From Bacteroidales bacterium UBA3684 (GTDB lineage: Bacteria > Bacteroidota > Bacteroidia > Bacteroidales > P3), in the NCBI GenBank assembly GCA_002372855.1, contig DFIZ01000088.1, positions 24,985-44,529 on the forward strand: a stretch of DNA of 19,545 bases. The letters are read 5' to 3'. Positions 13,973-19,545 of this stretch are shown in pieces. Below the pieces are notes generated by a model that was not told the origin of the DNA, did no database searches, and saw only the letters and a list, made by a program, of their open reading frames with translations. Every line of letters begins with the position of its first letter. Position 1 is the stretch's first letter. A program made the position numbers and the translations under genes.

Positions 13973-14905
13973 ATGAAAAAAATGTTCAAAACCCTGATGA
14001 TGGCTTTCGTGGCCATTGCAGCCATCGGTGTCACTGGCTGCAGCAAGGATGACGACACCTCGTCAACCTCCAATCCCACCCCCACGAACAACACCATAGA
14101 CCTGAAAGGTACCTCGTGGGTGGGAGTCTACAACGATACCTATCAGAACTATCCCGCCGTGCTGACGTGGAGTCTCGACTTCACCAGCGACACCGAGGGC
14201 GAGCTGCTCTTCGAGCTGACGGTGGCCGGACAGCAGCAGGGCAACTACGATGTGCCGTTCACCTGGACTTTCGACGGCACCAACGGCACCATGAATGCCG
14301 GACAGATGGGTGCATCCCAGTTCACCTATGACGCTGCCACCAACACCATCAAGATGATGATGATGGTCGAGGTGGAGGGCGACGGGGCCCAGTTGGGCGG
14401 CATGACCACTTTCTATCCGCGCGGCTCGCAACCCACACCTCCCGATAACCCCGACCAGCCCACCTACAGCGACAGCACGAGCGTGCAGCCCGGCGAGGTT
14501 ACCGACCTCTTCCCTGCCAATACCCAATGGGTGGCCACCGAGGAAACCGTCTACCCTGCCGGCGAGATGGGCGACCTGCCGATGACGCTCACCTACAACC
14601 TCGTCTTCCGCAACAACCACACCGGGTTCATCCAAATAGGTGTCACCGTGTTGGGCCAGTCGTCCGACCCGCAGTATGTGTGGTACAACTGGGAGTTTGA
14701 CAATGCCGCCAACACGGGCAACTTCATTGTGCAGAACGCACCGCTCCCCTTCACCTACGATCCCTCGGCCAATACCATCACCACCGAGTTCAACTTCAAC
14801 GTCAGCGGTTCGGGCCAGGGTGTCGGCGGCACGCTTACCTTCACCCCGGTGGAAGCCGACAACGCTGTTTTGAGCCATATGCCCCTCAAGGTCAAGCTGA
14901 AATAA
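13973..14905 (+). CDS. Lipoprotein with two tandem beta-rich (lipocalin-like) domains
   Basis: Seen: 310 aa; signal peptide with lipobox GVTGC, Cys23. After an acidic, Ser/Thr/Pro-rich spacer, two related domains follow: about 45-150 (GTSWVGVYND...FTYDAATNTIKM) and about 183-295 (NTQWVATEET...FTYDPSANTITT), each beginning with a .T.WV strand and containing FTYD.. .NTI, joined by a Pro-rich linker (TPPDNPDQP). The duplication is clear by eye. No catalytic motif. Known: Bacteroidales surface and periplasmic lipoproteins of this type are mostly uncharacterised. It is a single gene ended by a strong hairpin. No clear promoter element was found in the 128 bp upstream. Confidence 0.75.
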   Translation: MKKMFKTLMMAFVAIAAIGVTGCSKDDDTSSTSNPTPTNNTIDLKGTSWVGVYNDTYQNYPAVLTWSLDFTSDTEGELLFELTVAGQQQGNYDVPFTWTFDGTNGTMNAGQMGASQFTYDAATNTIKMMMMVEVEGDGAQLGGMTTFYPRGSQPTPPDNPDQPTYSDSTSVQPGEVTDLFPANTQWVATEETVYPAGEMGDLPMTLTYNLVFRNNHTGFIQIGVTVLGQSSDPQYVWYNWEFDNAANTGNFIVQNAPLPFTYDPSANTITTEFNFNVSGSGQGVGGTLTFTPVEADNAVLSHMPLKVKLK

Positions 14906-14927
14906 TAAAACAGAACAGGCAGCAAAC

Positions 14928-14963
14928 AGCGGGAGGCTCTCATGAAGATGAGAGCCTCCCGCT
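14928..14963. terminator. Strong hairpin terminator between convergent genes
   Basis: A 16-bp perfect stem joins 14928-14943 (AGCGGGAGGCTCTCAT) to 14948-14963 around the loop GAAG. T-rich sequence follows on the plus strand (ATGTTTGTTTGATTT). It lies 22 bp after the lipoprotein stop and 41 bp from the stop of the oppositely directed PHP gene, so it may serve both. Confidence 0.85.
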
Positions 14964-15004
14964 ATGTTTGTTTGATTTGTGGCTGCGGACGAGGTGGTGA
15001 GGGG

Positions 15005-15898
15005 TCAGGTCCGCCATGGGTTGCGGAGCACCTCGGGGTAGTGGATGTCGGCGAGGTATTCGTAGGCGCCTTCGGTGCGGAGGAGGTCCTCCGGGGCATG
15101 GGCGTCGGTGCTGACGATGACGGGGATGCGCCATTGCTTCATGGCCTCGATGAGGCGGCGCGAAGGGTAGTAGTCGGGGTGGCGGCCTTTGTAGATGCCG
15201 CGGGTGTTGACCTCGACGATGATGTCCAGCTCATGTGCCAGCGCGAGGGTTTCCAGAGCCAGTTCTTCGTACCAGGGTTCGTCTTCCTTGAAGTAGCGGC
15301 TGCGGTTGTGCATGGCTATCTTGTCGGGGTGGCCGAGTATGGTGGGGCGGTTGCGCTCGAGCATGGCGTTCTGCTGGTGGAAGTAGGCGCGCACGCCGGC
15401 GCGGATGTCGCCCCCGAAGAGTCGGTTGAGGCCTTCGTCGTAGCGCTCGTAGTGTGGGCCGTCAATCATCCAGAGTGAGGCCTCACCCCTGCCCCTCTCC
15501 GAGGGAGAGGGGAGGCTGGCGCAGTCCGTAGTAGGCAAGTCCCCTCTCCTTGGGAGAGGGGCAAGGGGTGAGGCCCCCGGGATGAGGTGCACGCTGCCGA
15601 TAGTGTAGTCCAGCCCGCCTTGCTTTATCAGGGGGGTGAAGTCCTCGAGCATGCCGGGCACATAGTCGAACTCAAGGCCGAGGCTTATGGCGATGCGGTC
15701 CTGGTATTCCTCCTGCAGGGCGCGGACTTCGCGGCAGTAGCCGTCGTAGTCGGTGATGGAATAGGTGTTGTCGAAGGGCAGGGGAGAGTGGCCGCTGAAG
15801 CCGAGGGCCGTGAAGCCGTGGGCGACGGCGAATTCGACCATCTCGCGCGGCGAGGCCTTGCCGTCGCAGTAGGTGCTGTGGGTGTGGTAGTTGGTCAT
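15005..15898 (-). CDS. PHP-domain phosphatase, histidinol-phosphatase (HisK-type) family, with palindromic insert
   Basis: Seen: 297 aa. Metal-binding motifs of the PHP fold in order: His5/His7 in YHTHSTYCDG, FSGHSP, Glu in GLEFDY, His104 in TIGSVH, GHPDKIA and STDAHAP. Known: PHP phosphatases of this type use a trinuclear metal site; the best-known members hydrolyse histidinol phosphate in histidine synthesis. No other his genes are present, so another small phosphate ester is possible. Residues about 109-140 (starting GASPLAPLPRRGD, ending SERGRGEA) are encoded by a composite palindrome and break the usual GSVH...W.IDGP run directly after a metal ligand. It is the last gene of a minus-strand run, 34 bp after the outer-membrane barrel gene. 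Confidence 0.83.
   Translation of the reverse strand: MTNYHTHSTYCDGKASPREMVEFAVAHGFTALGFSGHSPLPFDNTYSITDYDGYCREVRALQEEYQDRIAISLGLEFDYVPGMLEDFTPLIKQGGLDYTIGSVHLIPGASPLAPLPRRGDLPTTDCASLPSPSERGRGEASLWMIDGPHYERYDEGLNRLFGGDIRAGVRAYFHQQNAMLERNRPTILGHPDKIAMHNRSRYFKEDEPWYEELALETLALAHELDIIVEVNTRGIYKGRHPDYYPSRRLIEAMKQWRIPVIVSTDAHAPEDLLRTEGAYEYLADIHYPEVLRNPWRT
15480..15574. repeat. Composite palindromic element (about 95 bp) inside the PHP gene
   Basis: The left arm 15480-15513 and right arm 15540-15574 are near-exact reverse complements (differences of a few bases and one indel). Each arm also folds on itself (CCCCTCTCC ... GGAGAGGGG). A 26-bp unique centre separates them. Length and phase keep the reading frame open. 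It has the look of a non-autonomous palindromic repeat inserted in the gene. Confidence 0.85.
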
Positions 15899-15932
15899 TT
15901 GTTGGAGCGCCGGTATCCTGCCGGCAGAAGGG

Positions 15933-17138
15933 TTAAAAAGAGTATACCATGCTTAACGACAGGCGCAGGTTGCCCACGGGTTCTTTGTACCCGGCGCGGG
16001 TGTATTCGGCTTCGGCGGTGAAGTCGAGGCCGGTGAGGGTCTTGTAGGTGAGTCGGGGCTGGATGCGCCAGAGGTATTCCATGTCGTGGCCGCGGCCGAA
16101 GCAATGGGCGAAGTCCGTATTGCCGTAGTCGAGGTTCTTGGCGTAACCGAGGAAGAGGCCGGGGCGCCAGTGGCCGCGAGTGCGCTCGATGTCGACCCAC
16201 ACGGTGTTGAAGTGCCAGTCCTGGAACGTGCTGTCGGCCAGCATGAGGTAGCCGCCCAGGGAGCAGCCCTCATAGAGGCTGTTGTTGAGGAGGGTCTGCG
16301 CTTTGATGGTCAGCAGCGGTTTGGAATCGCAGCGCTCAAGGATGTTCAGGCGTCCGAAGAGGCTCCAGGTGAGGGAGGTGTACTTGTCCGTGGAAGGTTG
16401 CATCGCTGTTGCCGCAGACTGAACCTGCGGTTGGATGGTCTTGATGTTGACGGCGGCGCCGAGGAAGAGCATCGGGCTGTTCCAGCGCAGTTGGAGGTTG
16501 AGTTCGGGGATGAGGCTGTGGCGGGCAAAGAGGGTACTGCTGGCGGGAGCACCGTTGAGGAGGCCCTGGCTCATATTGTCAAGCTGCCATGACGCCACTG
16601 CCACGGCCTCGATGCCGCGGATGCTGTACTCGTAGCGCACCTGCGGCTGGCGGGCATATGGGTGGAACGGGGAGCCCATGTTGAGGGGGTTGGTCATGGG
16701 CATGATTTCGTGGATGACCATCGGGTACCAGTACTGGCCGGCCAGCAGGCGATGGTGCTCCCATCGGAGGTCGATGTAGGCGTGGCGGAGGCGGAGGTTG
16801 TTGATGGCGGCGTTGGTGGAGCCGGTGAAGTCGCCCTCGACGTAGGCGCTGGTCTTGGCGCCGAGCATGTCGGGTCCTTTGACGCGGAGGCCGAGGCGGG
16901 CGGTGATGGCCAGCATGTCGGCCTGCCAGCCGTCGTTGATGTCGTTGCCAAGGCTGTCGAGCACTATGGGCTTGGGGTAGAAGAGCATCATATCCTCGCG
17001 GCCGCCCACCACGCTGCGGCTGTCGGCGTAGTAGTGGGGGTTGACGAATCCGTGCCACTCGAGGCTAAAGGGGCTTTGGGCTTTCATGGAACCCATTAAA
17101 CCCATTAAGCCCACTAAACCTATAAGAAACTTCTTCAT
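15933..17138 (-). CDS. Putative outer-membrane beta-barrel (porin-like) protein
   Basis: Seen: 401 aa from ATG 17138, whose product starts with a signal peptide (MKKFLIGLVGLMGLMGSMKA). The rest alternates polar and hydrophobic residues in strand-sized blocks rich in Tyr, Trp and Gly (LEWHGFVNPHYYADSRSVVGG, GLRVKGPDMLGAKTSAYVEGD, LRLRHAYIDLRWE) and ends in VYSF, a terminal aromatic typical of outer-membrane barrels. I recognise the layout from uncharacterised Bacteroidales proteins but no named family. Its start codon overlaps the stop of the membrane-protein gene upstream as ATGA, implying translational coupling and a shared task across the envelope. The longer open frame to 17384 overlaps that gene and is rejected. 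Substrate unknown. Confidence 0.75.
   Translation of the reverse strand: MKKFLIGLVGLMGLMGSMKAQSPFSLEWHGFVNPHYYADSRSVVGGREDMMLFYPKPIVLDSLGNDINDGWQADMLAITARLGLRVKGPDMLGAKTSAYVEGDFTGSTNAAINNLRLRHAYIDLRWEHHRLLAGQYWYPMVIHEIMPMTNPLNMGSPFHPYARQPQVRYEYSIRGIEAVAVASWQLDNMSQGLLNGAPASSTLFARHSLIPELNLQLRWNSPMLFLGAAVNIKTIQPQVQSAATAMQPSTDKYTSLTWSLFGRLNILERCDSKPLLTIKAQTLLNNSLYEGCSLGGYLMLADSTFQDWHFNTVWVDIERTRGHWRPGLFLGYAKNLDYGNTDFAHCFGRGHDMEYLWRIQPRLTYKTLTGLDFTAEAEYTRAGYKEPVGNLRLSLSMVYSF
17092..17120 (-). repeat. 9-bp tandem repeat encoding the GLM-GLM core of a signal peptide
   Basis: Read on the plus strand: CCCATTAAA, CCCATTAAG, CCCACTAAA, then a degenerate fourth unit. In the protein each unit writes Gly-Leu-Met or Gly-Leu-Val in the hydrophobic core of the barrel's signal peptide. 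Gain or loss of a unit would keep the frame and change only the core length. Confidence 0.7.
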
Positions 17139-17821
17139 TTCTTGATGGCAAGGATGAGTCCGAGGGCCACGCCGAGCAGGGCGGCGAAGAGCATCTGGAG
17201 GTTGGCGGGCAGGATGAAGGTGATGGTGTGGGCCGGGAACCAGAAGAGGGGTATGGTCTTCTTGATGACGAAGTTCCACTGCATGTCCCAGTTGACCTTG
17301 TGGGCGAAGATGTCGCGCATCTTCATGGGGCGGAGCAGGCCGCGGACGGTGCCGCCGTTGTCGGTGATGTGGATGTCGGTGCACTTGTGGAAGGTCATCA
17401 TCACCGGGGCGAAGATGGAGTTCATCAGGACGCTGACGGCGAAGGCCACGCCGAGTTTGCCCCAGGAAAACTCAGCGGCGCCGAACAGCGTTGCCGCGTC
17501 GTGCCAGCCGAGGCTGCCGAGGAAGGCCGGCACGCCGACCTTGAAGATGACCATGGCCATGGCGATGCACATGCCGAGGAAGCCCCAAACCATCATGCGG
17601 GGCAGGACGCCGAAGCCCTTCTTGTTGTAGACGCCTTCGCGGATGCGGAGGGCCAGCATCTCGCCCAGGGTGGCGAGGATGGCGAACTTGAAGAAGGCCA
17701 TGATGTAGGGGTGGTGGGCCGTGGCCCAGTTGAAACCTTCGGCGCAGTGGGTCTGCGGAATGGCGAAGAGCGCCGCCACCACGGCGACACAAAGAATGAG
17801 TATCCAGTCTGCTTTTTTCAT
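17135..17821 (-). CDS. Inner-membrane protein, possibly Mpv17/PMP22-like
   Basis: Seen: 228 aa with an N-terminal hydrophobic segment and about four to five further membrane helices (for example VLPRMMVWGFLGMCIAMAMVIF, LGVAFAVSVLMNSIFAPVMM, FPAHTITFILPANLQMLFAA). The C-terminal block W.MQWNFVIKKTIPLFWFPAHTITFILP recalls the Mpv17/PMP22 family signature region, but I hold this only as a suggestion. No catalytic motif, no ATP-binding site. It starts 25 bp after a lipoprotein gene and overlaps the porin-like gene by ATGA, so the three are probably one transcript. A role with the barrel protein in solute or lipid movement is inference. Confidence 0.65.
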   Translation of the reverse strand: MKKADWILILCVAVVAALFAIPQTHCAEGFNWATAHHPYIMAFFKFAILATLGEMLALRIREGVYNKKGFGVLPRMMVWGFLGMCIAMAMVIFKVGVPAFLGSLGWHDAATLFGAAEFSWGKLGVAFAVSVLMNSIFAPVMMTFHKCTDIHITDNGGTVRGLLRPMKMRDIFAHKVNWDMQWNFVIKKTIPLFWFPAHTITFILPANLQMLFAALLGVALGLILAIKK

Positions 17822-17846
17822 GCTGTTTTATGTGTCTGTTTGTTTG

Positions 17847-18302
17847 TTATTCTACGGTGTTGAACCATGTCAGGATGTACTTGCCGCCGGAGTTGGGGTA
17901 GTTTTTTATCCGGACGGAAACGGAGAGGGCGTGGCTCTCGTAGGCCACGGTGCCCGAGATGTCGGCATCGTATTTGTGGCCGGAGGTGGTGGTCAGGGTG
18001 CCGGTGCTGCCGAAGCTGGCTTCGTAGTTGTAGTCGGAGCACGAGGCGCTCTCGGCCACGGCGTCGCCCCATTTCTTGGAAGTGGCTTTGACGGAAACGG
18101 TGTTGTCGTCGACCTTGGTGATAAGTACCGAGTTATTGTTGCGCGATACGTATACGGTGTCGCGCCACTGGCCGCCCTTCTGGTAGCGGGTGTAGAGGCG
18201 TGCCTCGCAGTTGTAGGAGCCTTTAATCTGGTCGGCCGGGGGCTCTTTGGAGCAGGAGGCCAGCAGCAGGACCAGGGCTATGAGTGGCAGTATTCTTTTC
18301 AT
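17847..18302 (-). CDS. Small lipoprotein of unknown function
   Basis: Seen: 151 aa from ATG 18302; the frame is open to 18380 but that part lies inside cysS, and the signal peptide MKRILPLIALVLLLASC fixes the start. Lipobox LLASC with Cys17. The mature part (GSYNCEARLYTRYQKGGQWRDTVYVSR... DADISGTVAYESHALSVSVRIKN) is beta-rich, consistent with a lipocalin-like barrel. Two cysteines in the mature chain (YNCEAR, SASCSDY) could form a disulfide. It starts 13 bp after cysS and ends 25 bp before the membrane-protein gene. No recognised family. Confidence 0.72.
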   Translation of the reverse strand: MKRILPLIALVLLLASCSKEPPADQIKGSYNCEARLYTRYQKGGQWRDTVYVSRNNNSVLITKVDDNTVSVKATSKKWGDAVAESASCSDYNYEASFGSTGTLTTTSGHKYDADISGTVAYESHALSVSVRIKNYPNSGGKYILTWFNTVE

Positions 18303-18315
18303 GGCCGTAGGGGGG

Positions 18316-19545
18316 TTAGAATGAGTATGTGGCTCCGTCCTTGCCGTCCTTGACGGTGACGCCGGCCTCCTTGAGGGCATCGCGGATTTTGTCGCTGGTG
18401 GCCCAGTCTTTGTTGGCCTTGGCGGTGGCGCGGATGTCGAGGATGATGTGCATCAGACCGTCGATGAGGGCTGTGTTGTCGCTGGCGGCCTCGTCCTTCA
18501 TGCCGAGGATGTCGAAGAGGAAGGTGTCGAAGATGCCGCGCAGCTCGTCGATGTCGGCCTGGCAGAGTTTGAGTTTGCCGTCGGCGGCGGAGTTGATGAT
18601 GCGGGCGCCCTCGAAGAGGTGGCTGATAACGATGGGGGTGGAGAAGTCGTCGTTCATGGCGTCGTAGCATTTCTGGCGGAGGCCGGAGACTCCGGAGTTT
18701 CCAGATTCTCCGGAATTTCCGGACAGGCGCGACAGGGCCTTGTAGGCTTCCATGAGTTTGGAGAATCCTTTCTCGGCGGCCTGGAGGGCTTCGTTGCTGA
18801 AGTCGACGGTGCTGCGGTAGTGGGCCTGCAGGATGAAGAAGCGGATGGTCATGGGGCTGTAGGCCTGCTCCAGCATCTCCTTGCCGTCCTTGTCCTTGTG
18901 GCTGCCGGTGAAGAACTCGTCGAGGGTGATGAAGTTGCCCAGGCTCTTGCCCATCTTCTGGCCGTTGATGGTGATCATGTTGTTGTGCATCCAGTAGCGG
19001 CAGGGGGCGTGGCCAGTGGAGGCCTCGCACTGTGCTATCTCGCTCTCGTGATGCGGGAAGATGAGGTCCATGCCGCCGCCGTGGATGTCGAAGTGGTTGC
19101 CGAGGTATTTGCGTCCCATGGCCGTGCATTCGCAGTGCCATCCCGGGAATCCATCGCTCCACGGACTCGGCCAACGCATGATATGCTCAGGCTGCGCCTT
19201 CTTCCATAGGGCGAAGTCGGCCTGATTGCGTTTCTCGCCAACACCTGCCAGCTCGCGGCTCTCGTCCTTGATGTTCTCCAGTGAACGGCCAGAGAGGATG
19301 CCGTAGTGGAATTTCTTGTTATAAGCCTCGATGTCGAAGTAGATGCTTCCGTTCGACTCATAGGCAAAACCATTATCGATAATCTGCTGTACCAGATGCT
19401 GCTGTTCGATGATATGTCCCGTAGCATGAGGCTCGATAGAGGGGCGCAGCACACCAAGCATATCCATATACTGATGGTAGCGGTTGGTATAGTACTGGGC
19501 TATCTCCATGGGTTCCAGCTGCTCCAGGCGAGCCTTCTTGGCAAT
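18316..19545 (-). CDS. cysS: Cysteinyl-tRNA synthetase (N-terminus beyond the window)
   Basis: Seen: 409 residues to the stop; the frame is open to the window edge, where the sequence reads [12 protein letters not shown] before the first ATG at 19509, so the true start and the HIGH motif lie outside. Present: class I motifs [18 protein letters not shown], zinc ligands Cys in [10 protein letters not shown] and His/Glu in PHHESE, and the KMSKS loop as KMGKSLGNF. Known: charges tRNA-Cys with cysteine; about 490-500 aa, so roughly 85-90 residues are missing. The helical region after [18 protein letters not shown] carries a short [14 protein letters not shown] insert encoded by an 18-bp DNA repeat. 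It heads (in this window) a minus-strand run with a lipoprotein 13 bp downstream. Confidence 0.95.
   Translation of the reverse strand: MAKKARLEQLEPMEIAQYYTNRYHQYMDMLGVLRPSIEPHATGHIIEQQHLVQQIIDNGFAYESNGSIYFDIEAYNKKFHYGILSGRSLENIKDESRELAGVGEKRNQADFALWKKAQPEHIMRWPSPWSDGFPGWHCECTAMGRKYLGNHFDIHGGGMDLIFPHHESEIAQCEASTGHAPCRYWMHNNMITINGQKMGKSLGNFITLDEFFTGSHKDKDGKEMLEQAYSPMTIRFFILQAHYRSTVDFSNEALQAAEKGFSKLMEAYKALSRLSGNSGESGNSGVSGLRQKCYDAMNDDFSTPIVISHLFEGARIINSAADGKLKLCQADIDELRGIFDTFLFDILGMKDEAASDNTALIDGLMHIILDIRATAKANKDWATSDKIRDALKEAGVTVKDGKDGATYSF
18690..18725. repeat. Two 18-bp direct repeats inside cysS
   Basis: 18690-18707 and 18708-18725 both begin CTCCGGA(G/A)TTTCC and differ at about four positions. 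They encode the Gly/Ser/Asn-rich run in the synthetase just before [16 protein letters not shown]. The units are rich in TCCGGA palindromes. Confidence 0.75.

Noticed and set aside
17139..17384. N-terminal extension of the barrel protein
   Set aside because: His/Pro/Arg-rich translation overlapping the coding frame of the membrane protein; the signal peptide starts at 17138.

Overview
The window looks like a high-GC member of the order Bacteroidales (phylum Bacteroidota). The evidence is the clade-typical promoter element TAnnTTTG in front of several genes, an S46 dipeptidyl-peptidase beside a gingipain-type (C25) protease, a type IX secretion (T9SS) sorting domain at the end of that protease and as a second gene remnant, many small lipoproteins with Bacteroidales-style lipoboxes, and an SDR-type threonine dehydrogenase. 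Genus cannot be told from this sequence. No tRNA, rRNA, CRISPR array or prophage was seen.

Layout. 1-6351 (+): a DPP11-like dipeptidyl-peptidase followed 73 bp later by a large secreted C25 protease, together an extracytoplasmic protein-degrading pair, closed by a strong bidirectional terminator. 6420-9743 (-): L-threonine dehydrogenase, a FlK-like hot-dog thioesterase, a small lipoprotein, a decayed T9SS sorting-domain fragment, and a TlpA-like thioredoxin protein. 9916-11067 (-): an HUH (Y1/IS200-REP-associated) transposase-like protein with an extra C-terminal domain and two perfect 12-bp hairpins inside its gene. 11124-12161 (-): a deoxyhypusine-synthase-like enzyme, probably of polyamine metabolism. 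12162-12498: a repeat-rich intergenic region with a long hairpin built of 11-bp units. 12499-13287 (-): a lipoprotein and an SMR transporter, sharing a mirror-image divergent promoter with a Nudix hydrolase (13377-13844, +). 13973-14905 (+): a two-domain lipoprotein. 15005-19545 (-): a compact run cysS > lipoprotein > inner-membrane protein > outer-membrane beta-barrel > PHP phosphatase; the membrane protein and barrel overlap by ATGA.

The recurring theme that ordinary annotation would miss is repetitive DNA carried in frame inside conserved genes. The Nudix hydrolase, the PHP phosphatase and cysteinyl-tRNA synthetase each carry a different repeat (GGAGAGTGG array, composite 95-bp palindrome, 18-bp direct repeat) at what look like surface-loop positions. 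The barrel's signal peptide is written by a 9-bp tandem repeat, and the HUH transposase gene contains two hairpins. Intergenic regions carry related short-period arrays (11-bp units at 3-24 and 12352-12452, 8-bp units at 2262-2309). I see no clear defence or other multi-gene novel system; the strongest candidates for something new are this repeat/insert phenomenon and the HUH protein with its extra domain.
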